Shown: positions 16,755 to 25,873, numbered from the stretch's first letter. The stretch is DNA of 64,000 nucleotides from Anaerohalosphaeraceae bacterium (GCA_021108375.1 JAIORA010000012.1:62001-126000), one strand, 5' to 3'. A program made the numbers and translations. Notes: generated from the letters alone by a model not told the origin.

Positions 16755-17486
16755 TTACGCCTCCATCTGCTTCATAACCAAAATGCGGGCACAGTTGGGA
16801 CACCTGATGATTTCGTCTTTCGTCATCAGCATATTTGCGGTTTCGTTTGTCAGGCCCATAAAACAGCCGCCACAAGTATAACTGCCGCTACCATCGTGGT
16901 TCTCGACGTCAGCAATCGCTTCGCCGTCATAAGTCTCGGCGACCTTGCCGAAAAGCTCAAGTACCTTTTCGGGTACATCGGCAGAGGCGTGGGTCCACTC
17001 TTGCTTTATTCCTTCAATTTCGGCTTCAAACTTTTTGGCTCGCTCTTCAGTGTCAATACGGACCTGAGCGAGTTCATCTTTCTGCTGGGCAATCTGAGCC
17101 TTTATCTCTTCGCACTGAGCATTGTCAGCGTCAATGTTCTTCATAAGCTCCAGGCTCTGGCTTTCTATCTTGCTGTTGTCTGCCTGGTTGGTGTTTAGCT
17201 CGGTCAGAATCGCGGCGTATTCCTTGTTGCTCTTGGCGGTGTTCAGCGCTGCACGGTACTTTGCGAGCGTTTCGTCCCTGCTTTTAAGCTCAAGTTCGAG
17301 TCTATCAACCTGAATCTGAGTTAGCTGGATTTCCTCTTTTTTGGCTTCAAGTGAATTCTGAAGTGCTCTTAGCTGATTTTCCTTGAGGATAACTGCTCGG
17401 CGGCAGCGGGTGAGTTTGGCCTTGGCCGCCCTTAAGGTGTTCTCTACAGTCTGAAGTTTTATCAGAGCGTTTAATACTGGTCCCAT
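16755..17486 (-). CDS. Coiled-coil zinc-ribbon protein (COG1579 type)
   Basis: A 243-residue protein. Residues 1-180 are a long coiled coil (LRAAKAKLTRCRRAVILKEN onward, rich in Leu, Lys, Glu), and the end holds a four-cysteine zinc ribbon: YTCGGCFMGL and IRCPNCARIL. This is the COG1579 group of predicted nucleic-acid-binding proteins, often next to RNase H genes in chlamydiae and planctomycetes. The ATG at 17486 is chosen because GAAAGGG lies upstream at good distance, and the longer frame would need a TTG. It heads a three-gene operon with the RNase H-PurN fusion and the anchored protein. Confidence 0.8.
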   Translation of the reverse strand: MGPVLNALIKLQTVENTLRAAKAKLTRCRRAVILKENQLRALQNSLEAKKEEIQLTQIQVDRLELELKSRDETLAKYRAALNTAKSNKEYAAILTELNTNQADNSKIESQSLELMKNIDADNAQCEEIKAQIAQQKDELAQVRIDTEERAKKFEAEIEGIKQEWTHASADVPEKVLELFGKVAETYDGEAIADVENHDGSGSYTCGGCFMGLTNETANMLMTKDEIIRCPNCARILVMKQMEA

Positions 17487-17675
17487 TAACGTTCCCTTTC
17501 TGTCCTGCAAAAATTCTGAACTATGTATTATGGTCTTAAGAGGAAAATCCGCAACAAAAAATTTTAAACTTCTGTCAAAAACACCTGTATTCTGCGATGA
17601 AAATTTATTTTTATGCTGTTTTATACAAGTTCTGAGTTTATTTTGCCTTTTAATCCTGATAATGTTTATTTCAGT

Positions 17676-18905
17676 ATGAAAACAAAGAAAATAACAATTC
17701 CTGAGTTGCTGGCGCCGGCGGGCAATATGGAAAAGCTGATTTTTGCTGTCAGCTACGATGCGGATGCGGTCTATTTCGGCACGGAATTCGGCTCGCTAAG
17801 AGCGTATGCAGGCAATTTCACGCTCGATGAGGCCGGCAAGGCGATTGGGTATCTGCACGAGAATGGCAAAAAGGGCTATGCGGCACTCAATATCTATCCC
17901 TTCAGCGATGAGTACGACAGGTTAGTCGAAACTGCGGGAGCACTTGCTGAGGCTGGGGCGGATGCCTTGATAATCGCTGACATTGGGCTGATGCGTGAAA
18001 TTCGCAAAGCGGGGATAAAAACGCCCATCCACGTCAGTACGCAGGCAAATACCACATCGGCACAAACTGTTTTGGCTTATGCGGAACTGGGCGCGGCCAG
18101 GGTTAATCTCGCACGTGAGCTTAGCTGTGAGCAAATAACGCAGATTCAGCAGCAGATTGCGGGAAACGGTATAGAAACCGAGGTTTTTATTCACGGAGCG
18201 GTGTGCTTTTCGTATTCGGGCAGGTGCGCGATAAGCGATTATATGACCGGCAGAGGCGCAAATCGGGGCGAATGTACGCACCCGTGCAGGTGGGCCTATT
18301 ATCTGGTCGAGGAACAGCGGCCGGGCGAGTATCTGCCGGTGTTTGAGGACGAACGCGGGCAATATATGTTCAATAACAAAGATTTGGCGTTGTTCGATTT
18401 TGTGCCAGCACTGACGGAGGCGGGCGTGAACTCGTTCAAAATCGAAGGCAGAATGAAATCGATTCATTATGTGGCATCGGTGGTTTCGCTTTATCGGCAG
18501 ATAATCGACGGAGCAACGATTAGCCAGGAACGGGCGTTTGAACTTTTGAGCAGAGTGAAAAACAGAGGGTACTCTACCGGCTTTATGAAAGGCGATATAA
18601 CGCCGAATGATTATTCTGGCCAGCGGAATGATTCAGAATCGAAGGCGGTGTTTGTTGGAAATATCACCGAGGGAAAAGACGAGAAATCGGATAGCGGTTT
18701 TTGTGTGTGCGAAATTCGTAATAAAATTTTGGCAGGCGACGAGCTGGAAGTTTTGAAACCTAACGGAAGTTTATCGACAGTGATAATTGATTTGCCTATA
18801 ATGACGATTAAGGGCCAGCCGAAAGAGTTTGTGAATAATTCTCAGTTTATTCGCATCAAAGACGACTTGCCGAAATTCTCGATACTGCGAAGGGTTGAAA
18901 AATAA
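17676..18905 (+). CDS. Peptidase U32 family protein (TrhP/YegQ-like)
   Basis: A 409-residue cytosolic protein with the U32 pattern: ELLAPAGNMEKLIFAVSYDADAVYFG at the start and the signature region FIHGAVCFSYSGRCAISDYM ... NRGECTHPCRW with conserved cysteines near residues 190-220. Members such as TrhP take part in 5-hydroxyuridine formation in tRNA; others are annotated as collagenase-like proteases. The C-terminal beta-barrel segment (KAVFVGNITEGKD ... DELEVLKPNG) also fits the tRNA-modifying group. It is divergent from the zinc-ribbon gene. No ribosome site is seen; an ATG at 17613 in the same frame is possible but adds a non-conserved extension. Confidence 0.8.
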   Translation: MKTKKITIPELLAPAGNMEKLIFAVSYDADAVYFGTEFGSLRAYAGNFTLDEAGKAIGYLHENGKKGYAALNIYPFSDEYDRLVETAGALAEAGADALIIADIGLMREIRKAGIKTPIHVSTQANTTSAQTVLAYAELGAARVNLARELSCEQITQIQQQIAGNGIETEVFIHGAVCFSYSGRCAISDYMTGRGANRGECTHPCRWAYYLVEEQRPGEYLPVFEDERGQYMFNNKDLALFDFVPALTEAGVNSFKIEGRMKSIHYVASVVSLYRQIIDGATISQERAFELLSRVKNRGYSTGFMKGDITPNDYSGQRNDSESKAVFVGNITEGKDEKSDSGFCVCEIRNKILAGDELEVLKPNGSLSTVIIDLPIMTIKGQPKEFVNNSQFIRIKDDLPKFSILRRVEK

Positions 18906-19325
18906 TAAAATTTAGACACTGATTACACAGATTGCACTGATTTAAAAAAATGCAAAAAAGTGGATTCCCGTTTTCACGGGAATGACAAGGTCGGTGGGAA
19001 AGGTTAGTGTTTACGAAAGCACGAACCCCCAAGCAGGCTTGGGGGCTAAATGAACCACAACCTGCGGTCGCAATGACAAAAAGTATTCCGGCCGCTCCCG
19101 CGGCTCGGCTACTATACGGTTGAAAAATGATAAAATTTAGACACTGATTAAAAAATAAGATACAGAAAATGGATACCCGCTTTCGCGGGTATGACAAAAG
19201 AAATTAACCACGGATTTCGCGGATTGCACTGATTAAAAAATAAATAGTCACAGAGGAAAAAAATAAAAGTAAAAAGATAAAGTAAACTGCAACCCCACAT
19301 TTGTAAATGTGGGGCTAACTAAATA
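18906..19325. repeat. Block of intergenic hairpin repeats
   Basis: Holds ATTCCCGT-TTTC-ACGGGAAT (18964-18983), CCCCCAAGCAGGCTTGGGGG near 19023, an inverse GCCGAG hairpin with stem CCGC/GCGG and GGGA loop (19086-19109), ATACCCGC-TTTC-GCGGGTAT (19173-19192) and CCCCACATTTGTAAATGTGGGG near 19290, the last identical in stem to a copy near 12765. Confidence 0.85.
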
Positions 19326-19354
19326 GGGTTTTACTTTTTTTAGGAGATGTGAAA

Positions 19355-19609
19355 ATGGAAACGATTATGACTGTTTCAAATCTTCGGATGTTTTTTATGT
19401 GGTGCTCGATAATTAATATAGCTCTAATGATGGCAAGCTGGCTGATGTTCGTGGTCGCACAGGATGGGATTTACAAAATACACTCGAAATGGTTCAAGAT
19501 ACCACAAGAAAAATTCAATGTAATTTGGTATCAGTTTCTGGCGTTTTATAAAATCGGAACCATTATTTTCTGTGTTGTGCCATTTATTGCTTTGTGCATT
19601 ATGGCCTGA
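19355..19609 (+). CDS. Small two-helix membrane protein (DUF6868-like)
   Basis: An 84-residue protein with two transmembrane helices (MFFMWCSIINIALMMASWLM and YKIGTIIFCVVPFIALCIM) and between them YKIHSKWFKIPQEKFN, a pattern I recognise as DUF6868-like (HxxWFxLxxExF). AGGAG lies eight bases before the ATG at 19355, and a GTG two codons earlier is too close to it. Function unknown. Confidence 0.7.
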   Translation: METIMTVSNLRMFFMWCSIINIALMMASWLMFVVAQDGIYKIHSKWFKIPQEKFNVIWYQFLAFYKIGTIIFCVVPFIALCIMA

Positions 19610-19704
19610 AACAAATAAAGCTGTGTTATGATTTTGGCTGTTCACTTGGTCCGTTTTTGGGTACAATGCTGAATCACTACCAATTGTTAAATTGAGGAAG
19701 CAAA

Positions 19705-21099
19705 ATGAAATTTACTTTCAACGGAGCTGCCGGCGAAGTTACCGGCTCATCGCACATAATAACCATCAACGGGAAAAATATCCTGCTGGACTGCGGACTC
19801 TTTCAGGGTAAGCGAAAAGAATCGTTCGAGAAGAACCGCAATTTCCTTTTCAAGCCTGAAAAAATTAACGCAATGCTGCTTTCGCACGCTCATATGGACC
19901 ATAGCGGCAACGTCCCCACGCTGATAAAGAAAGGCTATCAGGGAGACATTTACTGCACCGACGCAACGGCAGATTTGTGCGAAATAATGTTCCGCGATTG
20001 TGCTTATATTCAGACCAAAGACGTTGAGTATGTCAACAAAAGACGTGGGCGACAGGGCAAAACGCTTTTCGAGCCTTTATACAGTATTGAAGAAGCCGAG
20101 GTTGCCTGTACAAAATTGCGGTCGGTGCCATACGAAAAAACCTTCAAACTTTTTGACGATATCGAAGTAACGTTTCACGATGCCGGGCATATTTTAGGGT
20201 CTGCGATAGTGGAAATAGTTTTTGTCGAAAACGGCCAGAAGAAAAAACTGCTCTTCACCGGCGATATCGGCAGAACGGATATTCCGATTTTGAAAGACCC
20301 TGTCATAGTCAAAGATGTTAACTACCTCATCACCGAAAGCACTTACGGCGACCGTAAGCATCCGCCGGCCTCTGATGTCAAAGGTAAACTCGAAGAGCTT
20401 GTTAACGAAATCTGCGAAAGCGGCGGCAAGCTCATCATTCCCGCTTTTAGTATCGGAAGAACGCAATTGCTGGTGCTGCTGCTGAACCAACTGCACGATG
20501 AGGGCAAAATTCGTAAGCTGCCTATATATGTCGATTCGCCGCTATCGAGCAAGGCGACAAAAGTTTACAGCAAGCACAGAGAATGCTGGGATAAGGCGAC
20601 AGTTGATTTTGTAATTGGCGGCGAGAGGCCATTTGATTTTGAAGGACTCCATTACACCGAAGACGTTAATGAATCGATGGCTCTTAATAATGCGAGCGGG
20701 CCAATGATAATAATTTCCGCCTCAGGTATGTGCGAGGCCGGGCGGATATTGCATCATCTGAAAAATAATATCGCTGACCCGAAAAATACTGTTCTTATCG
20801 CTGGGTATATGGCGATGAATACGACCGGCCGGAAAATTGCGGAACATCAGCCGGAAATAAAAATCTTCGGCGAAATATATCCGCTTGCCGCAAAGGTTGA
20901 CGAAATCTCCGCGCTGAGTGCACACGCAGACAAGTACGAAATGCTCGATTATTTCAAGCGATGCGGAACGGCCAGTATTGAACACGCCTTTTGTGTTCAC
21001 GGCGAGCAAAATGCGCTCGAGCATTTTTCGGGTGCCCTGCTTGAGGCGGGAGTAAGCAATGTGCATATTCCATCGCCGGACGAAGTGTTTGAGCTTTAA
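19705..21099 (+). CDS. MBL-fold beta-CASP ribonuclease
   Basis: A 464-residue protein of the metallo-beta-lactamase/beta-CASP RNA-processing type. The zinc site HAHMDHSGNVP is near residues 60-70; later come HDAGHILGSA, FTGDIGRTD, the beta-CASP part with SPLSSKATKVYS and SASGMCEAGRILHHL, and a final LSAHADKYEML with the last ligand histidine. Bacterial members act on RNA as nucleases resembling CPSF-73 or YsgH-like proteins. AGGAAG precedes the ATG by a good distance. It is co-directional with the following metF fusion but separated by 130 bases with its own hairpin. Confidence 0.9.
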   Translation: MKFTFNGAAGEVTGSSHIITINGKNILLDCGLFQGKRKESFEKNRNFLFKPEKINAMLLSHAHMDHSGNVPTLIKKGYQGDIYCTDATADLCEIMFRDCAYIQTKDVEYVNKRRGRQGKTLFEPLYSIEEAEVACTKLRSVPYEKTFKLFDDIEVTFHDAGHILGSAIVEIVFVENGQKKKLLFTGDIGRTDIPILKDPVIVKDVNYLITESTYGDRKHPPASDVKGKLEELVNEICESGGKLIIPAFSIGRTQLLVLLLNQLHDEGKIRKLPIYVDSPLSSKATKVYSKHRECWDKATVDFVIGGERPFDFEGLHYTEDVNESMALNNASGPMIIISASGMCEAGRILHHLKNNIADPKNTVLIAGYMAMNTTGRKIAEHQPEIKIFGEIYPLAAKVDEISALSAHADKYEMLDYFKRCGTASIEHAFCVHGEQNALEHFSGALLEAGVSNVHIPSPDEVFEL

Positions 21100-21133
21100 G
21101 GGGTTTTCAGCAATATAGTGCAAAAAAAAGGCA

Positions 21134-21191
21134 TCGCAAGTATATAAAGCTGTGCCGGGCGGAGATACCATATCTATGAGTGAACTTGCGA
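21134..21191 (+). promoter_or_regulatory. Candidate structured RNA leader of the metF fusion gene
   Basis: TCGCAAGT (21134-21141) and ACTTGCGA (21184-21191) are perfectly complementary and enclose a second hairpin AGATA-CCA-TATCT. The element ends 42 bases before the start codon. It matches no riboswitch I know and could instead end transcription of the nuclease gene, though no T-run follows. Confidence 0.35.
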
Positions 21192-21233
21192 GCGTTACAG
21201 GGATAAAATTGGCTGTATAATTCTGGAGTGAAT

Positions 21234-23675
21234 ATGCTAAAAAAAAGATTTCGCGAAAGTCTGGAGCGAGGTAAAAAATTTGTTATCATCGCAGAGCTAA
21301 CCGGCGGGCCGAATTTCAGCTTTGAACCCATCAGAAAATTCCTGACAGCGCACAAAGAAAGCGGAGGGAAAAAAATTCCGTCCTGTTTCGACTTTGTCGG
21401 CGTAAGCAATCCGCAAAGTCCCGGCGGGGTCGCGAATATCGAGCCAGCAGACGTTCATCGATTTATTAGAGAAGAACAGTTGCTCGGCGAACTTGATTTT
21501 GTTCCGCACGTTAGCTGCAAAGACAGTAACAGCGATGGGATTGTCTCACTGCTAAATGCACACAAAGCCAGCGGGGTCGAAAGTATTTTGGCACTTACCG
21601 GCGACAAACCAGTAACGGCTCAGAAAGTTTTCGAGTTAGAATCGGTCGGACTGATTAGCCTGATGGTGAAAATGAATAACAATTCGATAATGAAGGCGAA
21701 AAACCTGGACAAGGTTAAAAATTTCTTTATCGGTGCAGCGGTGTCGCAGTACAAATACAGCGAAGCTTCGCAGGTGCAGCAGTATTACAAAATGCTCAAG
21801 AAAATTGCCTGCGGAGCGGACTTCCTGATTACGCAAGTTGGGTGGGACTGGAAGAAATGCGTTGAGCTGATGCGTTTTATGAAAGACGAGGCGAACGATA
21901 CGCCTGTTATCGGCAATGTTTATATGCTTAGCACCATTACGCCAGCACCACGATTGATGCACGATATTAAGCTGCCGGGCTGCTTTGTGAGCGATGAACT
22001 GTTAAAAAAAATCTATTCGGAATCGGTTGACGACCATATCGAGCGGACGGCTCAGCAAATTGCGATGTATAAATCGATAGGCACCGTCGGGGTTGACCTT
22101 GGCGGAGTGCGCGATTACGATATGTTTATTAAAATTCTCAGCCGAGCAGCGGAAATCGGCGACGGATGGGAAGAGTTTAAAGATAATCTCTGCTGGCCTA
22201 AAGAAAACGGGTTTTATCTTTATGATGACAGCGGTAAACAAAATCCGCCATCAAAATTCAGAAAGACTTTTAGCCATCACTTTTTCAATTTTATGCATTT
22301 TGCGATACTCGACTCCAACCATTTCGGGTTTGGCGTTTTTAAGAACATTATGAAATTCCTCGGAACAGAAAAGCAAAAGGGATTTTTCTATAAAGGCTTT
22401 AATGCTACTGAAAAGGCGTTCAAATACTGTGCGTTCGACTGCCAGGAGTGCGGCGATTGCTATCTGCCGGAAAATTTCGGGCTTTGCACTATTGGCGGCT
22501 GTGAAAAAGGGATGGATAACGCACCGTGCGGCGATTCTACCGCCGACGGACGATGCGGAAATAATCTCGACAGGATATGTATTGGCGAGTATATTTATAA
22601 AGTAGCCGCGGCAGAAAAAGGCGGACTGGCGAAACTTAAAACAATAATCAATAAGCCGAGAATGCCGGAACTGATGCATACGGCTTCGGTTTTGAACCAT
22701 TTATTCGGAAAGGACCATACATTGAAAAGTCCGCTTATCGGAATAGCAGAATTAGTACACGCCTCGATTCCGAAAACCGGTGCGGTTATGACCGAGCTTC
22801 ATTCGCTTGGCGAGACGGCTTTTACCAAAACCAGCGGGCCGCTTGATTACATAAAAGCACTAATCGAATCGCAGGCGGCAGAGGGTGCGGCGTATATCGC
22901 GGTTAATGTCGATGAATTTGGCGAGTCAGACCCAGCTTGGGCCGTTAGCCTAATGAGAGAATATGTGAAGCTCGTAAGGAAATGGGGACAGGGTGTGCCG
23001 GTCTGTATCGACAGCAGCGATGATAATGTTCTCGTTGCCGGGCTGGAGGAATGGTACGATTGTTCCGAAAAAATTGAAGCACCGCTGCTCAATTCCATAA
23101 AAGTACACACCATCGACAAGATAATGCCGTTGAAAAAATCCTTTGACTTCAAATTTATCGGTATGCTGATTGGCGAAGGTACTGAAACTCAGGCAGAATC
23201 AGTCGAAGACCTTTATGGACTGGCAAAAACAATCTGCTTAGCTGCAACCGAGAAGTACGGCTTTAAGGCGGAGGAAATTTTCTTCGATTCGACAGTATTT
23301 CCGCTGGCGATAGATATGCCTATGCAACCCGGTGCGAAAAGCTATACCTATCGCACGTTTAACACTATTAAAAAAATCAAAACCGATGACCTGCTGAAGA
23401 ACTGTCATTTCTCGCTGGGCGTTACTAACAGTGTTCGCGATCTGCCGGGCAGAAAGATTGGCGTAGCGCGAGCCTATGTTGAAGTTGCGATGCGCTACGG
23501 ACTGGATGCGGGAATTGTAAATGTTTCGCACCAGTTCGGCGTAAAACCAGCTGCCCCGGAACTGGTCAAACTTGTCGAGGCTTTTGCTGATATGGACGGG
23601 TCAGACGAAAAAATGAACGAGGCGATGGTGCTAATGGGACAGTTCTGCTCGACCAACCGCAAGCCTGCGAAATAA
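21234..23675 (+). CDS. Three-domain MetF - MetV-like - pterin methyltransferase fusion
   Basis: An 813-residue protein. Residues 1-310 are a methylenetetrahydrofolate reductase barrel (FVIIAELTGGPNF ... ILALTGDKP ... DFLITQVGWD). Residues about 340-480 form the Cys-rich MTHFR C-terminal (MetV-like) domain with nine cysteines between 399 and 450 (CAFDCQECGDCYLP, CGDSTADGRCG), likely holding zinc or Fe-S. Residues 500-813 are a pterin-binding barrel like that of MetH or AcsE (VNVDEFGESDP, VPVCIDSSDD, FHFSLGV-type HFSLGVTNSV). It could reduce methylene-THF and pass the methyl group to a corrinoid protein in one polypeptide. GGAG lies five bases before the ATG at 21234. Confidence 0.88.
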   Translation: MLKKRFRESLERGKKFVIIAELTGGPNFSFEPIRKFLTAHKESGGKKIPSCFDFVGVSNPQSPGGVANIEPADVHRFIREEQLLGELDFVPHVSCKDSNSDGIVSLLNAHKASGVESILALTGDKPVTAQKVFELESVGLISLMVKMNNNSIMKAKNLDKVKNFFIGAAVSQYKYSEASQVQQYYKMLKKIACGADFLITQVGWDWKKCVELMRFMKDEANDTPVIGNVYMLSTITPAPRLMHDIKLPGCFVSDELLKKIYSESVDDHIERTAQQIAMYKSIGTVGVDLGGVRDYDMFIKILSRAAEIGDGWEEFKDNLCWPKENGFYLYDDSGKQNPPSKFRKTFSHHFFNFMHFAILDSNHFGFGVFKNIMKFLGTEKQKGFFYKGFNATEKAFKYCAFDCQECGDCYLPENFGLCTIGGCEKGMDNAPCGDSTADGRCGNNLDRICIGEYIYKVAAAEKGGLAKLKTIINKPRMPELMHTASVLNHLFGKDHTLKSPLIGIAELVHASIPKTGAVMTELHSLGETAFTKTSGPLDYIKALIESQAAEGAAYIAVNVDEFGESDPAWAVSLMREYVKLVRKWGQGVPVCIDSSDDNVLVAGLEEWYDCSEKIEAPLLNSIKVHTIDKIMPLKKSFDFKFIGMLIGEGTETQAESVEDLYGLAKTICLAATEKYGFKAEEIFFDSTVFPLAIDMPMQPGAKSYTYRTFNTIKKIKTDDLLKNCHFSLGVTNSVRDLPGRKIGVARAYVEVAMRYGLDAGIVNVSHQFGVKPAAPELVKLVEAFADMDGSDEKMNEAMVLMGQFCSTNRKPAK

Positions 23676-23680
23676 TATAT

Positions 23681-23709
23681 TTGCAGCCGGGCTGGAAATA
23701 CGCTAAACT
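23681..23709 (+). promoter_or_regulatory. Promoter of tRNA-Thr
   Basis: TTGCAG (23681-23686), a 17-base spacer and TAAACT (23704-23709), 14 bases ahead of the mature tRNA. Confidence 0.55.
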
Positions 23710-23723
23710 GCCCTGTTGATTAT

Positions 23724-23795
23724 GCCAACGTAGCTCAACGGTAGAGCACTGGTTTTGTAAACCAGCGGTTGTCGGTTCGATTCCGACCGTTGGCT
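23724..23795 (+). tRNA. tRNA-Thr (anticodon UGU)
   Basis: A full cloverleaf can be folded: acceptor GCCAACG/CGTTGGC, D arm GCTC...GAGC, anticodon arm CTGGT-TTTGTAA-ACCAG with anticodon TGT, and T arm GTCGG-TTCGATT-CCGAC. The discriminator is T and no CCA is encoded. A run of T follows directly and may end transcription. Confidence 0.95.
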
Positions 23796-23821
23796 TTTTT
23801 TCAAAAAGAGTTGAAATCCCA

Positions 23822-24031
23822 TTAGTTGTCTGCTGCACGCCTTTTGTATTTGGTCAGCATTGCGGCAAAAAGGATGTGTCTTAGCTGGTCAAGTTTCAAA
23901 GCCTCAAGGTAATCATCTGAAAAATCAAGTTTGAACGAACCGTGGAAATCTCTGATTTTTTGCCTGACCTCGGCCGATGCCAGCGAAGCAATGGATGTAA
24001 TCAGATGTTCGTAATCAGCGGTTTCAGCCAT
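23822..24031 (-). CDS. Small protein of unknown function
   Basis: A 69-residue soluble protein (MAETADYEHLITSIASLAS at the start) rich in helix formers, with a basic tail KYKRRAADN. AAGGAT lies seven to eight bases before the ATG at 24031, a good ribosome site, which supports it as a gene. It converges on the tRNA gene and diverges from queA. No family recognised. Confidence 0.6.
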   Translation of the reverse strand: MAETADYEHLITSIASLASAEVRQKIRDFHGSFKLDFSDDYLEALKLDQLRHILFAAMLTKYKRRAADN

Positions 24032-24167
24032 TTGCAATATCCTTAATCCTTTTTGTTTGTCCCCACCCTTAAACTATCGGCCAAAATTCGGAGCGACTTT
24101 TTGTCAAATCTATAACTTAAATAAAAAATGTTTCGGCTTTCTACAAAACGTCTTATAATACTCCGCA

Positions 24168-25217
24168 ATGAGAACCGAAGAACTTAATTACGACCTGCCG
24201 AGCGAGCTGATAGCACAAAAGCCAGCGAGCGAAAGAACCGAATCCAGGCTACTGGTTCTAAGCAGAGCCGACGGCTCGCTGAAAGATAAAATTTTCAGCG
24301 ATATTACCAGCTTTCTAAAGCCAGGCGATTGCCTTGTACTCAACGACACCAAAGTCCTGCCGGCAAAATTTTTCGCAAGGCGCCAAAGCGGAGCGAAACT
24401 GGAAGGGCTGTTCATCGAACAAACTCCAAACGGACTGTGGCTGATTATGCTCAAAAACGCAAACAGGGTCAAGCCCGGCGAAAAAATTAATCTGCTCGAC
24501 AAAGACGCAAATAAATATACCTCGGCAACAGTCTGCGAAAAACTCGGTAAGGGCAAGTGGCTTTTGAATCCTGATTCTGTCGCTGAGGCTGAGGATGTGC
24601 TGGAAAAAATCGGCTTCTCTCCCCTGCCGCCATACATAAAACGGGCTGACCCGAAATCAACACACGAAATGGACAAGGACCGATATCAAACCGTTTATGC
24701 GGCACAGACAGGAGCGGTGGCAGCACCGACAGCGGGAATGCATTTCAGCGATGAGCTTCTTGATATGCTCGGCAACAATGGAATAAAAATCGCCCGGCTT
24801 ACTCTGCACGTTGGTATCGGAACATTTAAGCCGGTCGAAACTAACTCGCTCGACAAGCACGAAATCCATTCTGAAAAATACTGCCTTGACGAAACAAACG
24901 CGGCAATAATCAATGAAGCTGTCGCTGCCAGCGGGCGAATTATCGCAGTGGGAACGACCAGCGTAAGGACGCTTGAGACAATTGCCGCAGAACGAAAAGT
25001 GGTTGCGGCAAGCGGAGATACACGGCTTTTTATCACGCCCGGATATAAATTCAAAATCGTTGATTGTATGATAACCAACTTCCATCTGCCGAAATCCACT
25101 CTGATAGCTCTTGTCGGAGCGTTTGCAGGACTGGATAAAATAATGGCTGCCTACACCTACGCAATCGAAAAAAAGTACCGCTTTTACTCGTATGGCGACG
25201 CGATGCTGATTATTTAG
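24168..25217 (+). CDS. queA: S-adenosylmethionine:tRNA ribosyltransferase-isomerase
   Basis: A 349-residue enzyme that moves the ribosyl part of SAM to 7-aminomethyl-7-deazaguanine in tRNA to make epoxyqueuosine. The start (YDLPSELIAQKPASERTESRLLVL), LNDTKVLPAKFFARR, YAAQTGAVAAPTAGMHFS, LTLHVGIGTFKPV and the end MITNFHLPKSTL are all family signatures. A TATAAT box at 24154-24159 ends eight bases before the ATG and no ribosome site is present, so the message may be leaderless. Confidence 0.95.
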   Translation: MRTEELNYDLPSELIAQKPASERTESRLLVLSRADGSLKDKIFSDITSFLKPGDCLVLNDTKVLPAKFFARRQSGAKLEGLFIEQTPNGLWLIMLKNANRVKPGEKINLLDKDANKYTSATVCEKLGKGKWLLNPDSVAEAEDVLEKIGFSPLPPYIKRADPKSTHEMDKDRYQTVYAAQTGAVAAPTAGMHFSDELLDMLGNNGIKIARLTLHVGIGTFKPVETNSLDKHEIHSEKYCLDETNAAIINEAVAASGRIIAVGTTSVRTLETIAAERKVVAASGDTRLFITPGYKFKIVDCMITNFHLPKSTLIALVGAFAGLDKIMAAYTYAIEKKYRFYSYGDAMLII

Positions 25218-25316
25218 CGATTCCACATAACCGCTTTTCAAACAAGCTGTTATGCAATATCCTGCCCCGGAAATCTGCCTTGGGATAAACTCCGGAGGTA
25301 AATAGGGTAATTATTG

Positions 25317-25345
25317 TTGCTGTCATCGAAATACGGTGCTATAAT
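25317..25345 (+). promoter_or_regulatory. Promoter of the PtsN-like gene
   Basis: TTGCTG (25317-25322), a 17-base spacer and TATAAT (25340-25345), about 50 bases before the start codon. Confidence 0.65.
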
Positions 25346-25394
25346 CAGGGGCTTGTGTATAAATGAAAAAATGTATCTATTATGGCAGTAAAAA

Positions 25395-25853
25395 ATGGTA
25401 TTGACTCAAATTCTTGACCCCGAATGTGTTAAGGTGCCGCTTGAGAGCACTGATAAAGAAGAAGTGATTGCAGCCCTGGTTGATTTGCTCGCAGAAGGCG
25501 GGCTTCTTGAAGACCGGGACAACGTACTCGATGCGGTGATTATGAGGGAAAAGACCCGCAGCACGGGAATCGGTTCGGGAATCGCGATACCACACGGCAA
25601 ATGCAAAGGTGTCAAAAAACTCGTTATGGCTATCGGGATAAGCCCGAAAGGAATCGACTTCAACAGCATCGACGATAAGAAAGTTCATATCGTGGTTCTG
25701 CTGGCTTCGCCGAGCGATAGTACCGGCCCACATATCCAGGCGCTGGCAAGGATAAGCAGACTGATGCTCGATGAGGAATTTAAGAATAAACTGGCAAATT
25801 CTTCTTCGGCTGACGAGCTTTATACGCTTATCAACGAAAAAGAATCTGAGTAA
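25395..25853 (+). CDS. PTS EIIA domain protein (PtsN-like)
   Basis: A 152-residue single EIIA domain of the fructose/nitrogen type. The phosphorylated histidine is in SGIAIPHGKCKGV near residue 73, and IVVLLASPSDSTGPHIQALARISRLM carries the second conserved histidine. No other PTS gene lies here, so a regulatory role as in the nitrogen PTS is more likely than sugar uptake. The upstream region has a clear promoter but a weak ribosome site. It converges with glgP, only 12 bases separating the stop codons. Confidence 0.85.
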   Translation: MVLTQILDPECVKVPLESTDKEEVIAALVDLLAEGGLLEDRDNVLDAVIMREKTRSTGIGSGIAIPHGKCKGVKKLVMAIGISPKGIDFNSIDDKKVHIVVLLASPSDSTGPHIQALARISRLMLDEEFKNKLANSSSADELYTLINEKESE

Positions 25854-25873
25854 TACCAATTCCGATTAATAAA
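25851..25873. repeat. TAATACCAATTCCGATTA repeat, copy 1
   Basis: The first three bases are the stop codon of the PtsN-like gene, and on the other strand the element supplies the stop codon (TAA) of glgP. A second copy at 39440-39462 begins with the stop codon of the thioesterase gene. Confidence 0.6.

Noticed and set aside
800-19325. CRISPR arrays among the repeats
   Set aside because: The repeats are hairpins at irregular spacing in both orientations with no spacers of even length, and no cas gene is seen.
23566-23838. Open frame on the minus strand across the tRNA gene
   Set aside because: It is the known false translation of the tRNA antisense strand (VGIEPTTAGLQ-like words) and overlaps the end of the metF fusion gene.
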